A stretch of DNA of 64,000 nucleotides from CAVVZJ01 sp963752755 (GTDB taxonomy: Bacteria > Planctomycetota > Planctomycetia > Isosphaerales > Isosphaeraceae), in assembly GCA_963752755.1 (NCBI GenBank), contig CAVVZJ010000001.1, positions 2,356,001 through 2,420,000 on the forward strand, in the 5' to 3' direction. The notes beneath the pieces are model-generated. The model was not told the DNA's origin, ran no database searches, and saw only the letters and a list, made by a program, of their open reading frames with translations. The stretch's first letter is position 1. The number at the start of each line of letters is the position of its first letter. This document shows positions 19,384-33,130 of the stretch, piece by piece. Made by a program: the position numbers and the translations under genes.

Positions 19384-20634
19384 ATGAAGGAAGCAATTCG
19401 GGTAGTCCTGATCGACCCGATGGACGACTCGCGGCCGGCCTTGCAGAGTCTGCTCAGCGGGCTCGGCGCGGTCTGGCTGACCGAGGTCTGCGCTCGCTAC
19501 GCCGGCGCCGCCAAGGCGGTCGCCGAGCAGATGCCCGATCTGACGATCGTGAACCTGGACGCGGACCCTGAGCAGGCGATCATGCTGATCGCCGAGTTGC
19601 ACCGTGCCGCGCCCGGCGCAGCGATCTTACCCGCCAGCCGGGTGCGCGACGGCGACATTATCCTGCGGGTCATCCGCGCCGGGGCCCGCGAGTTCCTCAC
19701 CCTGCCCGCCGACCCGGAGGAGTTGCTGGCCGCGATCGAGCGGCTGGTGCGGCCGGCCCACGAAGGCGCCTCCCGGCTCGGCGGCCGGGTCGTCTCCTTC
19801 GTCGGCGCCTCGGGCGGCGTCGGTTGCACCAGCGTGGCCGTCCACCTGGCAACCCTGCTCGCCCGCGAGCAGAGTTGCTCCGTGGCCCTGGCTGACTTCG
19901 ACCTCCTGCTGGGCGCCGTCGATGCCTGCCTCGACATCGTCCCCGACTACACCCTTCTTGAAGTCGCCCAGAACGCCGACCGCCTCGACCTGACCCTCTT
20001 GAAGCGGTCGCTGACCCGACACAGCTCGGGCCTCTACGTCCTGCCCCGACCGATCGCGCTGGAGGACGCCGCCAAGATCGATCCCGAGGCCCTGCGGCGA
20101 GTCATCGCCTTGCTCAAGGCGGCCTTCGGGATCGTCCTGATCGACCCCAGCAAGGGGCTCCAGGCGTCGGACTTCGTCGCCTTCGAGATGTCCGACCTGA
20201 TCATCCTGGTCGTGCAGCTGGAGCTGACGTGCCTGCGGAACACAGGGCGGTTGCTCCAGCTCTTCCGCCAGTTCGACGGCCTGATCGACCGGGTCCGGGT
20301 CGTGGTCAACCGCGCCGGCTTCCGCGACTGCGAGATCAGCTCGAAGAAGGCCGAGGAGACGCTCAACCTGCCGATCTCCTGGGAGATCACGAACTCGTCT
20401 CGCGAGTTCGCCTCAGCGAGGGCCCGCGGCATCCCGCTCGACGTGGCCGCACCGAAGTGCCACGCTCTGCGCAGCCTCCGCGATATGGCCCGCGTCATCT
20501 CGACCGTGGACGCCCCCGTCGATAGCAAGGACGCTCGAAGATCGGCAAGTTCGCCGCCCTCTTCTTCTGAACACACCCGCCTTCCCGACGCCCCCACCCT
20601 CCCGATGCTTCCCGGCCTGCCGCACTCCCCGTGA
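19384..20634 (+). CDS. cpaE: CpaE-like pilus assembly ATPase homologue with degenerate P-loop
   Basis: 416 residues from ATG 19384 (MKEAIRVVLID); an ATG five codons earlier is possible. Residues 1-120 look like an atypical receiver domain: IRVVLIDPMDDSR, then NLDADPEQA, then GAREFLTLPADPEEL. Residues 130-370 form the MinD/ParA-like domain. The deviant Walker A position reads VGASGGVGCTS (140-150), with Ser and Cys where ParA-type ATPases have the two lysines, so ATP hydrolysis may be lost or altered. Later motifs are ADFDLLLGAVD, LIDPSKGL and VVNRAG. CpaE is thought to position the pilus machine. It sits between cpaB and cpaF. Confidence 0.85.
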   Translation: MKEAIRVVLIDPMDDSRPALQSLLSGLGAVWLTEVCARYAGAAKAVAEQMPDLTIVNLDADPEQAIMLIAELHRAAPGAAILPASRVRDGDIILRVIRAGAREFLTLPADPEELLAAIERLVRPAHEGASRLGGRVVSFVGASGGVGCTSVAVHLATLLAREQSCSVALADFDLLLGAVDACLDIVPDYTLLEVAQNADRLDLTLLKRSLTRHSSGLYVLPRPIALEDAAKIDPEALRRVIALLKAAFGIVLIDPSKGLQASDFVAFEMSDLIILVVQLELTCLRNTGRLLQLFRQFDGLIDRVRVVVNRAGFRDCEISSKKAEETLNLPISWEITNSSREFASARARGIPLDVAAPKCHALRSLRDMARVISTVDAPVDSKDARRSASSPPSSSEHTRLPDAPTLPMLPGLPHSP

Positions 20635-20711
20635 TCCGGGTGACCGACCCGGGTCCGGGTCGGATCAGATCGGGGCCAACGGCCGCAGTTCGTGTCCTAA
20701 GCTCTCGTTGA

Positions 20712-22207
<1,496 letters not shown>

Positions 22208-22356
22208 TGAGGCGGCCCTCGACCGGAATGGTGCCGGTCCCCGACCCGTCGTTCCGGCCCAAACACGCAACGTCCTCGATCCAACGACCGCAATCCGCGT
22301 TCTTCCCGGTGGCGATCCTCCCCGGCCCTGGCGGGTTGCAGCAAAGGAGCCTGTCC

Positions 22357-23322
22357 ATGGACCCCGAACTCCTCCCAATCCTGCTCGGCGTGGGCGTGAT
22401 CACGGTGGTTGGCGCGCTCGGCCTGGTGATGGGCAGGTCGGCGAATGTGGCCGAGCAGCGACTGGACGAGTTGTCGGGCCGTCGCCGCAAGGAAAAGCCC
22501 GACGTGGTTGCCGGCGCCCTGATGAGGCCGCCGGCCGTCGATCTGGGCAAGTCGCAGAAGTGGGCGGAACAGTTCTTCAGCGTCGATGCCTTGAACCGGC
22601 TCTACGAGCAGGCCGACGTGGGCCTGACCTTCCCTCATTTCCTCGCCGTCTGTGCCGGCCTGGCGATCACGGCTGCGGGCATTGCGGGCGCCTTCCATCT
22701 TCCGATCCTGTTGCTGCCGGTCTGCGGCCTCTGCCTGGGAGCTTTCCCGTTCTTCTGGCTGCTGATGCGTCGGAAGAACCGGATCAAGAAGTTCACGTCC
22801 CAGATGCCCGACGCGATGGAGCTGGTCGCGCGGGCCTTGCGGGCGGGTCACGGCTTGGCCTCGGGCCTGAAGGTCGTCTCCGACGAGATGCCCGCACCGA
22901 TCGCGCACGAGTTCGGTCGGATCTTCGAGGAGCAGAACCTGGGAATCTCGCTGGAGGAAGCGATGCGCGGGCTGGCCGACCGGGTGCCGTCGATGGACGT
23001 GCGGTTCTTCGTGACCGCCGTGGTGATCCAGCGGGCGACCGGCGGCGACCTGGCGGAGATCCTCGACAAGATCGGCCGGCTCATCCGCGAGCGGTTCCAG
23101 ATCCTCGGCCAGGTGCAGGCCTTGACCGGCGAGGGTCGGGTCTCCGGCGCCGTGCTGCTGGCCATGCCGCCGGCCCTGCTCGCCTTCTGCTATGCCATGA
23201 ACCCGGATTACATCGGTCTGCTGTTCAATACCGAGGTCGGCAAGAAGATGCTCGTGGGCACGGCAATCCTCCAACTGGTCGGTGCCATCGCGATCAAGAA
23301 GATCGTATCCATCAAGGTGTGA
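22357..23322 (+). CDS. tadB: Tad pilus inner-membrane platform protein TadB
   Basis: 321 residues. ATG 22357 is chosen because AAAGGAG lies at good spacing; the open frame extends further upstream without similarity. TM helices lie at both ends and the T2SSF domain holds the typical segment QMPDAMELVARALRAGHGL, followed by GDLAEILDKIGRLIRER. TadB and TadC form the membrane platform on which CpaF acts. Directly followed by tadC after 10 bp. Confidence 0.93.
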   Translation: MDPELLPILLGVGVITVVGALGLVMGRSANVAEQRLDELSGRRRKEKPDVVAGALMRPPAVDLGKSQKWAEQFFSVDALNRLYEQADVGLTFPHFLAVCAGLAITAAGIAGAFHLPILLLPVCGLCLGAFPFFWLLMRRKNRIKKFTSQMPDAMELVARALRAGHGLASGLKVVSDEMPAPIAHEFGRIFEEQNLGISLEEAMRGLADRVPSMDVRFFVTAVVIQRATGGDLAEILDKIGRLIRERFQILGQVQALTGEGRVSGAVLLAMPPALLAFCYAMNPDYIGLLFNTEVGKKMLVGTAILQLVGAIAIKKIVSIKV

Positions 23323-23332
23323 GATCCTTCTC

Positions 23333-24271
23333 ATGAATCTCGAGCTCCTGGTCCCGTTCGGAACGTTCCTGGCGATCGCGCTGATCGTCTGGGTCGGCCT
23401 GAGCGTCTTTGCCGAGAAGCAGGCCGCCGCCGACGACCGCCTCGAACGCCTGATGCGCAGTTCGACGGAGCGGCGCGGGCCGACGCCCTTGCTCCGCAAG
23501 CAAGATCGGCTCCAGTCGATCGTGGCGAAGGCGGCGCCGACGCTCTCCAGGCCGCTCCAGCCCCGGAGCGAGGCCGACCTGGGCAAGCTGAGGCTCCAGC
23601 TCCTCAACGCCGGCTTCCGCGGCGAGAACGCGGTCCAGATTTACCTCGGTGTCAAGTTCTTCTGCCTGCTGGCGGCGCTGGCGGTGGCCGTGCCGTCGAT
23701 TTACGCCCGCCACGGCTTCACCATGACGGGCTTCCAGTACATGGCCGCCTGTGCCGGCGCGGGCTTCTACCTGCCGGGGGTTGTGCTCGGTTTCATCCAG
23801 AAGCGCCGCAAGGAGTCCATTTTTCTCGGTCTGCCCGATGCCCTGGACTTGATGGTCGTCTGCGTGGAAGCCGGTCTGGGACTGGACGCGGCGATGCGAC
23901 GGGTGGCCTCGGAGCTGGTCGAGTCCTGCCCGGTGATGTGCGAGGAGCTGGCGATCGCCAACTTTCAGGTCCAGATGGGTCGGCCTCGCAAGGACGTGCT
24001 CCACGATCTGGGCCAGCGCACGGGTGTGGACGACGTGCGGTCGCTGGCCGCCGTCCTGATCCAGGCCGAGCGATTTGGAGCAAGCATTGCCACGGCCTTG
24101 CGGGTGCAGTCTGACGCCATGCGCGTCAAGCGTCGGCAACTGGCTGAGGAGAAGGCCGCGAAGACGGCGGTCCTGCTGATCCTGCCGCTGGTCCTGTTCA
24201 TTTTCCCCGGGATCTTCGTGGTGCTCGTCGGCCCCGCGGGGATTCAGATCGCGACCACACTCATGAAGTAG
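23333..24271 (+). CDS. tadC: Tad pilus inner-membrane platform protein TadC
   Basis: 312 residues. It has the same T2SSF architecture as TadB: TM helices near residues 5-25, 110-150 and at the C-terminus, with cytoplasmic motifs LPDALDLMVVCVEAGLGLDA and RTGVDDVRSLAAVLIQAERF. The latter is the characteristic TadC signature. Translation is probably coupled to tadB (10-bp gap). Last recognised tad gene of the operon, followed closely by a small membrane protein. Confidence 0.93.
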   Translation: MNLELLVPFGTFLAIALIVWVGLSVFAEKQAAADDRLERLMRSSTERRGPTPLLRKQDRLQSIVAKAAPTLSRPLQPRSEADLGKLRLQLLNAGFRGENAVQIYLGVKFFCLLAALAVAVPSIYARHGFTMTGFQYMAACAGAGFYLPGVVLGFIQKRRKESIFLGLPDALDLMVVCVEAGLGLDAAMRRVASELVESCPVMCEELAIANFQVQMGRPRKDVLHDLGQRTGVDDVRSLAAVLIQAERFGASIATALRVQSDAMRVKRRQLAEEKAAKTAVLLILPLVLFIFPGIFVVLVGPAGIQIATTLMK

Positions 24272-24290
24272 GTGAGGTCCACGAACCGAC

Positions 24291-24635
24291 ATGGGTAAGC
24301 AACTCGCCGCTATCTTCCACGACCCGAGGCCGCGACGCCCGCGCCTGCGAACCGTGGTGGTCGTCTGCATCGGGCTCGGCCTCGCCCCGATCATCTATGA
24401 GAGCGCTTTGATCTGCGCCTCGCGGTGGAAAGGAATGTATGGCCATTACGAGACTCCGAAGACGCCGATGATCGAGTGGGTCGGCCGTTGCTGGGCCGAC
24501 AACACCCGATGGACCCGGCACGCGGTCGGCGTCTGGTTTCGCGACCCGGCCTGGGATGCCGGGCGGACCATCACCCTGGCGTTGGGCTGGGCGATCGCCG
24601 CCGCCTGGCTGCTCCGGGGGGGCATGCGGCGCTAG
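24291..24635 (+). CDS. Small two-helix membrane protein at the end of the Tad operon
   Basis: 114 residues, starting 19 bp after tadC. TM helices are VVVVCIGLGLAPIIYESALI and the C-terminal TLALGWAIAAAWLLRGG, with a polar Trp-rich middle. No domain recognised. Its position suggests co-transcription with the pilus genes, but it lacks the type IV pilin signal of TadE/TadF pseudopilins, so it is not one of those. Confidence 0.55.
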   Translation: MGKQLAAIFHDPRPRRPRLRTVVVVCIGLGLAPIIYESALICASRWKGMYGHYETPKTPMIEWVGRCWADNTRWTRHAVGVWFRDPAWDAGRTITLALGWAIAAAWLLRGGMRR

Positions 24636-25255
24636 GCGAGTTCGCCTCCCGGTCGTCCCCTCAGCGACCGGCTCGTGATCCGAAGTCGGGACGGTCGATC
24701 GAGGGGGGTAGAGCCCGCTAGTCGTGGCGAGGCTGGCAAGGTAGAGTAGGGACCCGAGTGCGGTCCCGATCCGTGGTCCGGCCCGGGGTACCGGGCCTGG
24801 CGGGATGGGTCGGGTCCGTCGGCCAACCTTCGGAGTCGGACCGAGGCGAGGCGTCCCCTGGGTCGCGAACGCGATGGTGTGTCTGTCTGTCTTCGGGATC
24901 GACGCGACCGGCGATCGACCCGTCCCCGCGTGGGACGCTTCGACCCCGGACCGACGCGGTCCGGTTCCGGCTCGGCGGCTCGCGTGCCTCGTGGAGGACT
25001 CACCCGGAAGGCGGAGCTGACGGCCCGAGGGTCTCCTGTCGTGATGGTCGGCTCGGTCCGGGCCGGTCGATTCCCTTCCTCTTCGTCCCTGTTCCTCCCT
25101 TGGGGTGAGACGTCCGAGGCGCGATCTCTGGCTTGATCGGGACCCGTCGCCGGAAGTCGTCGGGAGACCCCTGGCCGGCTCCGCGGCTGGTGCCTTCTCC
25201 CCGGCGCCGGAGTCGTTTCCCCCCTTTTGATTCAATCCACTGGAGAGATGCTGCG
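24636..25255. other. Intergenic region, no gene recognised
   Basis: About 620 bases between the Tad operon and the pyrophosphatase gene. Frames are open on several strands only because stops are rare in GC-rich DNA; none has a ribosome site or family motif. The only element noted is the Shine-Dalgarno GGAGAG at 25242-25247 for the next gene. Confidence 0.5.
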
Positions 25256-27743
<2,488 letters not shown>

Positions 27744-28016
27744 TCCCGGATTGCCGTCAAACGCCACTTCCGGCCGAGGGAGTTGGTTCGACTTCCGTCG
27801 GGCCGACTCCTTTCGTATCCGCGGGGTGCTCGGCGAACGCCACCTTCGACCGAATTGACAGGTTGCTGCTCGCCGAGCACCGCGAAGAGAGCGGCTGCGC
27901 CGCCGGCCCGGTCTCTTCGCCGGCCTCGCATCACGTCCGTCAAACCTCTCGCCACCCGTGCCAAAACCGGTTATCCTCCGACCATGGTCTCCATCCCCTT
28001 CGTGCGAGGAGGCGAC
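27744..28016. repeat. Intergenic spacer with a GTGCTCGGCGA-class inverted repeat
   Basis: Arm 27820-27836 (CGCGGGGTGCTCGGCGA) faces arm 27870-27884 (TCGCCGAGCACCGCG), differing by a two-base GG insertion, with a 33-base loop. The core GTGCTCGGCGA is the same as in the cleaner element at 33131-33191, so this looks like a decayed copy. It lies between hppA and the iron-sulfur subunit gene. Confidence 0.6.
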
Positions 28017-28502
28017 ATGACCGGGAAGCCACTCACCTTGACGGTCAACGGCGTCGCGCACCGCGTCGCCGTCGATCCCGAACGGACCTTGCTCAGCGTC
28101 CTCCGCGACGACCTCGACCTGACCGGATCCAAGTACGGTTGCGGCGAGGGCCAGTGCGGGGCCTGCACCGTCCTCGTCGGCGACGAGCCGGTCCGCTCCT
28201 GCCTGACCCGCGTCGGCGCCATCGGCGACCGGCCGGTCCGCACCATCGAGGGCCTCGAAGGCCCCGACGGCCAGCTCCACCCCCTCCAGCAGGCCTTCCT
28301 CGACCACGACGCCTTCCAGTGCGCCTACTGCACCTCCGGCATGATCGTCGCCGGGGTCGGCCTGCTCGAAAAGAATGCGGACCCGTCCGACGAGGCGATC
28401 ATCGACGCGATGCGGGGCAACGTCTGCCGTTGCGGGACCTATCCCCGCATCCTCGCCGCGATCCGCCAGGCCGCCGGCGCACGCCGGGGAGGTGCGCGAT
28501 GA
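28017..28502 (+). CDS. Molybdenum hydroxylase [2Fe-2S] small subunit
   Basis: 161 residues. ATG 28017 follows AGGAGG. It has the plant-type ferredoxin cluster CGEGQCGACTVLVGDEPVRSC and the second cluster pattern CAYCTSGM...GNVCRCGTYPRI, which together transfer electrons from the molybdenum cofactor. This two-cluster small subunit fits the isoquinoline 1-oxidoreductase/aldehyde dehydrogenase type of the xanthine oxidase family. No FAD subunit gene is present, which matches the two-subunit isoquinoline oxidoreductase plan. Its stop overlaps the ATG of the large subunit (ATGA), indicating translational coupling. Confidence 0.93.
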   Translation: MTGKPLTLTVNGVAHRVAVDPERTLLSVLRDDLDLTGSKYGCGEGQCGACTVLVGDEPVRSCLTRVGAIGDRPVRTIEGLEGPDGQLHPLQQAFLDHDAFQCAYCTSGMIVAGVGLLEKNADPSDEAIIDAMRGNVCRCGTYPRILAAIRQAAGARRGGAR

Positions 28503-30648
28503 AAACCGATCCGTTCTGGGATGACGCCCTGGAGCTGGAGCGCTACGAGCTTCGCGACCACGCCTCCGACCCCTGGCTGATCGACCGCCGCCGCTTCCTC
28601 GGCACGCTCGGCGGCGGCCTGCTCGTCCTCTGCCTGCTCCGTGAGTCGCCGGCCGCGGCCCAGCAGCGCCGCGGTCGGGGACGCGGGCAGGAGTCCACCC
28701 CCCGCGAGATCGGGGCCTGGCTGCACATCGCCGAGGACGGCACCGTCACCGCCTACAGCGGCAAGGCCGAGGTCGGCCAGAACGCCCGCACGTCACTCAC
28801 CCAGGCCGTGGCCGACGAGCTGCGGCGTCGATCCCGAGTCGGTCCGCCTCGTCATGGCCGACACCGACCTCGTCCCCTACGACCGCGGCACCTTCGGCAG
28901 CCGGACCACGCCCACGATGGTCCCCCAGATGCGCCGGGCCGCCGCCGCGGCGCGCGGAAGCTGATCGCCCTGGCCGCCGACAGCTCGGGACCGACGGCGA
29001 AGCCGCTCATCGCCGAGGCCGGAGTCGTCCGTCACGCACCCTCCGGCGAAGTCCCTCAAGTATGGCGAACTGACCCAGGGCCAGCGGCTCGTCGAGGCGA
29101 TCGACGACGACGAGCCGATCACCCCCGCCGACCACTGGACCGTCGCCGGCCAGTCCTTGCCCAAGGTCAACGGCCGCGACTCGTCACCGGCCGCCACCGC
29201 TACGCCTCCGACCAGACCCGACCCGGGATGCTCTTCGGCAAGGTTCTCCGCCCCCCGCCTTCGGCGCCCGCTGCTCGAAGCTCGACGCCGCCTCCGGCCG
29301 AGTCGATGGACGGCGTGGTCGTCGTCCGCGACGGCGACTTCGTCGGCGTCGCCGCCCCCGACGAGGCCACCGCGTCTCGCGCATTGAAGGCCATCCGCGC
29401 CGACTGGACGGAGCCCGAGTCGCCCTCTCCGACGCCAACGTCTTCGACGCCTTCCGCGAAGCGGCTCGATCCTCTCCCGCGACGGCGCGGTCGAGGCCGG
29501 CCTGGAGGTCCGCCGACGCGAAGGTCGAGGCGCGCTACACCATCGCCTACATCGCCCACACCCCGCTCGAGCCCCGGGCCGCCGTGGCGGAGTGGGAGGG
29601 CGACCGCCTGACCGTCTGGACCGGCACCCAGCGCCCCTTCGGCGTCAAGGAGGAGCTGGTCCGGGCCTTCAACCTCCGCCCGGAGCAGGTCCGCGTGATC
29701 GTGCCCGACACCGGCGGCGGCTACGGCGGCAAGCACACCGGCGAGGCCGCCCTCGAGGCCGCCCGGCTCGCCCGTGCGGCCGAGGAAGCCGGTGAAGCTC
29801 GACTGGACCCGCCCCGAGGAGTTCACCTGGGCCTACTTCCGACCCGCCGGGCTCATCCAGGCGACCGGCCGGCGCGAAGAAGGACGGCACCCTCTGCGCC
29901 TGGGACTTCCACAACGTCAACTCCGGCGGCTCCGGGATCGAGACCCCCTACGAGGTCCCGGCCCGCCGCGAGTCGCCGTCCACCAGGCCGACTCGCCGCT
30001 CCGCCAGGGTTCCTACCGCGCCCTCGCCGCCACCGCGAACCACTTCGCCCGCGAGTCGGTCATGGACGAGCTCGCCCACGCGATCGGCATGGACCCGCTG
30101 GAGTTCCGCCGCAAGAACCTCCGCAACGACCGCCTCCGCGCCGTGCTCGACGCCGCCGCCGAGCGGTTCGGCTGGGGACGCCTCGAAAAACGGCGACGAC
30201 CGCGGCGTCGGCCTGGCCTGCGGGACCGAGAAGGGCAGCTTCGTCGCCACCTGCGCCGAGGTCGCCGTCGATCGCGAACGCCGCGAGGTCCGGGTCCTCC
30301 GGGCCGTCGTCGCCTTCGAGTGCGGCGCCGTCATCAACCCCGACCAGCTCCAGCAACCAGGTCGAAGGCGCCACGGTCATGGGCCTCGGCGGCGCCCTCT
30401 TCGAGGCGATCCGCTTCGCCGACGGCAAGATCCTCAACACCCGCCTCGCCCGCTACCGCGTCCCCCGGTTCACCGACATGCCGGCGATCGAGGTCGTCCT
30501 GCTCGACCGCAAGGACATCCCCTCGATCGGCGCCGGCGAGACGCCCATCGTCACCATCGCCCCCGCCGTCGGCAACGCCATCTTCGACGCCACCGGCCGG
30601 CGGCTCCGCTCGATGCCGATGGTGCCGAACGGCCTGGAGAGTTCGTGA
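28499..30648 (+). pseudogene. Molybdopterin-binding large subunit of a molybdenum hydroxylase, at least ten frameshifts
   Basis: The gene starts ATGA-overlapped with the small subunit and encodes an Arg-Arg signal (LIDRRRFLGTLGGGLLVLCLL), as in periplasmic isoquinoline 1-oxidoreductase beta-type proteins. Family sequence is then traceable to 30648, but in constantly changing frames: AYSGKAEVGQNARTSLTQAV, VDPESVRLVMADTDLVPYD, TGRHRYASDQTRPGMLFGKV, PDTGGGYGGKHTGEAA, RQGSYRALAATANHFARES, MDPLEFRRKN and GAGETPIVTIAPAVGNAI. Shifts are near 28822, 28955, 29050, 29175, 29265, 29302, 29420, 29465, 29783, 29868, 29968, 30188 and 30352. No internal segment is lost and conserved motifs survive, so either local sequence quality is poor or decay is very recent. 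Confidence 0.75.
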
Positions 30649-30791
30649 TCGTGACCTGACCGCGGAGCCCCTTCGTGTCGCCTGGGGCGGAGTCTTTGAC
30701 GCCCCGTTGCACCGATCTCGGACACCGGGGCGTCGAGGACGGATGGCCGCCGTCACCTCCGCGACGCCCGCTTGGCTACCGGACGGCACCC

Positions 30792-31819
30792 TCACGCTTT
30801 CCTTCCCAGGATCCGGTCCAGGGCATCCGAGGTCTGGTAGATCAGGGCTTCCGGATAATGCGGGAACGGGTGGAAGTATTCAAACGTCAGATAACCCTCG
30901 TAGCCTACCCCCTCCAGCGCCGCCATCACCGCCGGCCAGTCGGTCGTGCCGTCGAGCAACGGGCGGAACGACTCCAGCGAGTGATCGGTCCCTTTCTTGG
31001 TGAACTCCTTGAAGTGGATGTTCTTGATCCGACGACCCAGAATCGGAACCCAGTGCTCGGGGAACTGGAAGAGCATGATGTTGCCGGTGTCGAAGTGGAC
31101 GCGGACGTGATCCGAATCGAAGTGATCGACGAAGGCGTTCATCTCCTCCGGAGTCATGAGATAGCCATTGAAGAAGATGTTCTCAATATTGAGAAAAACC
31201 CCCTTCGACTCGGCCTTCGGGATCAGCTTCGCGACGGCCTCACGAGCGCGGCGGTCGCAGACGTCGTTGGCGACGGGGGTATGATCCGCCCGCCAGGGGA
31301 TATGCACGGCGCCGGGGACAACCAGGAGGTTGTCGGTCCCCAGCTCGGCCGCGGCGTCGATCATCAGGCCGCCAGCTCCAGGCCGCGGGCGCGGCGAGAG
31401 GGGTCGTTGTCGGTCAGCGAGTAGGGCCAGTAGAGGAACGAGCAGACGCCGCTGATCGCCAGGCCGATATCGTCGGCCAGGGAACGGATCGCGCGGAGAT
31501 CCGCGGGGCTCGCCTTGGGGGAGAGGTCGTTGTCGAGGTCGTAGTTCAGCTCGATGCCGTCGAAGCCGGCCGACTTCGCGAGCTGCAAGCACTCGTGGAG
31601 GCTCATCCGGTCGGGGTAGGGGAAGGCCCAGAGGTTGATCGACTTCTTCATCCGGTCGAACCGCTTCGACGAGGCCCGGCGGTCGTCGAGCTTCGGAGAC
31701 GGTGCGGCGTCGGACTCGCTGCCAGTCACGGCGGCGGCCCCGGCGGCGGCCAATGAGGAACGGAGCAAGCTCCGGCGCGTGAGGCCGGGACGTGTCGGGT
31801 CGTTCGGGTTCGGCGACAT
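30792..31819 (-). CDS. Sugar phosphate isomerase/epimerase-type TIM-barrel protein, Tat signal (one frameshift)
   Basis: About 342 residues. ATG 31819 opens a Tat-type signal, LTRRSLLRSSLAAAGAAAV. The AP-endonuclease-2/xylose-isomerase-like barrel follows: AKSAGFDGIELNYDL, NLLVVPGAVHIPW, VFLNIENIFFNGYLMTPEE, VRVHFDTGNIMLF, GRRIKNIHFKEFTKKG and GYEGYLTFEYFHP, with the Glu, Asp and His expected of the metal site. The frame shifts at about 31367-31372, where one missing base restores LELAAGLMIDAA. Exported members of this family are abundant in planctomycetes and probably act on sugars or sugar acids; the substrate is unknown. Confidence 0.8.
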
Positions 31820-32254
31820 GGCAGACTCCCGTGGGCATTGGGTCGGGCTCCATCGCTCACGATAGCCGCGCCTCTGGCGGAGATCGAGCCGATGGACTTT
31901 GATCCCTCAGCCCAGCCAGATTCCGATTCGTGAGCTATACTTGAAGTTAGCTCTTTGGTAATCCGGTGGTTGCACAGATCGCGTCCCAGCTCCCCGTTGC
32001 ACGCGAGAGAGGCGCTCGCGACGCCGGCGTCCTCGGCGCCGAACGAACTTCACAATGTAACGATTACCGCATTCAATATGCGGTGTTGCAAGGACTTGTG
32101 AATCGCCCTGTCAGGCGTCGCGGCGCGTCTCCCCGGCAGCTTCGGGGCGTGGCGGGAGCGTCCCCGATGCGTCGCCGCACCATCCCGGCCGCGTGCGCAG
32201 ACCGTCCCCGCGAGCGGATCGGGCCGACCTGGCTGCGAAAAATCCGGCGGAATC
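31820..32254. other. Intergenic region with a small hairpin
   Basis: 435 bases, no gene. The region upstream of the isomerase (31870-31970) is relatively AT-rich and likely holds its promoter. A short perfect hairpin, ACCGCAT-TCAAT-ATGCGGT, lies at 32066-32084; it could be an operator or the 3' end of the mtdB transcript. Confidence 0.4.
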
Positions 32255-33121
32255 TCAGGCCAGGTTTTTGCCCAGTTCGAGGACTTCCTCGGCGTCGAGC
32301 ACGCGATCGTTGGCCGTAAAGAGTTCCTGTACGGCCTTGCGGTGGATCTTCATCTTGGTGCCGCCGACACCCAGGGCGCCCCAGGCTTTCACGCCGTCGC
32401 GTTCCTTCCCCTTGTCAGTGGCCTCAATGCCCTCGACTCCCAGGGGAGGAACGGCGTTGAGGTCAATGACCACCTTCAGGTCGGCCAGCTTCTGGCGGAC
32501 CGCGGAGGGCAGGAGAACCGCCCCAGCCGCTCCGGCGGAGAGGACCACGGAGGCCCCGTCCAGGCCGGCGGCGAGGGCGTCGGGATCGGCCGTACTGAAC
32601 GGGCGGACCGTGGCGCCGGTGGCGGCGCGGATGACCTCGGACGTCGCCTCGGCCCGGTCCAGTCGTCGCGAGCCGACGGCAACCGCCGCCCCCTCGCGGG
32701 CGAGCAGCCGGGCCACCCGCTGGCCAACCGGGCCGGTCGCACCGAGGACGGCCGTCGAGGCCCCTTCGAGCGAACTGCCCATCCCCTCGCGGGCCGCGAG
32801 TACGGCGGCGGCGGCGGTCGTGTTGGCCCCGTTGGCGTCCATCAGGACCGAGACGCGAAACGGTCCAAAGAAGGTGCCGACAACCGCCTTGAGAACCGCC
32901 TCGCCCGCGGCCACGTCGGAGCCACCGACGAAGATTGCCGTGCGGTTCAGGTCGGCCGGGCCACGGGTGAAGAGCGCCCCATAGACCAGGTCACGCACCT
33001 TGCCCGGTTCGACACCCCCGTGCCGGAGCAGGTGGTCCACGCCGGCGTCGATCGCCACGACGGCGTCGAAGACGCTGGGCTGGGGGTCCGGATCGAGCTG
33101 AAGGAGAATCGAGGGTTTCAT
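32255..33121 (-). CDS. mtdB: NAD(P)-dependent methylenetetrahydromethanopterin dehydrogenase
   Basis: 288 residues. The enzyme oxidises methylene-H4MPT to methenyl-H4MPT in the C1 pathway that oxidises formaldehyde. The N-terminal family sequence LLQLDPDPQPSVFDAVVAID and GGVEPGKVRDLVYGALFTRG matches the MtdA/MtdB type. A Rossmann motif, VLGATGPVGQRVARLL (about 125-140), binds NAD(P), with GSRR after the second strand suggesting NADP use. It lies downstream of fae on the same strand, separated by a palindrome that ends 10 bases before the ATG. MtdA-like substrate range cannot be excluded. Confidence 0.9.
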   Translation of the reverse strand: MKPSILLQLDPDPQPSVFDAVVAIDAGVDHLLRHGGVEPGKVRDLVYGALFTRGPADLNRTAIFVGGSDVAAGEAVLKAVVGTFFGPFRVSVLMDANGANTTAAAAVLAAREGMGSSLEGASTAVLGATGPVGQRVARLLAREGAAVAVGSRRLDRAEATSEVIRAATGATVRPFSTADPDALAAGLDGASVVLSAGAAGAVLLPSAVRQKLADLKVVIDLNAVPPLGVEGIEATDKGKERDGVKAWGALGVGGTKMKIHRKAVQELFTANDRVLDAEEVLELGKNLA

Positions 33122-33130
33122 GGATTCTTC

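Noticed and set aside
20034..20597. Antisense frames over cpaE and similar long minus-strand frames elsewhere
   Set aside because: They show the low-complexity translation expected from the complement of a high-GC gene and conflict with well-supported genes.
24636..25255. Additional tad genes (TadE/TadF) after the Tad operon
   Set aside because: No frame in this region has a pilin-like signal or hydrophobic helix; the region appears non-coding.
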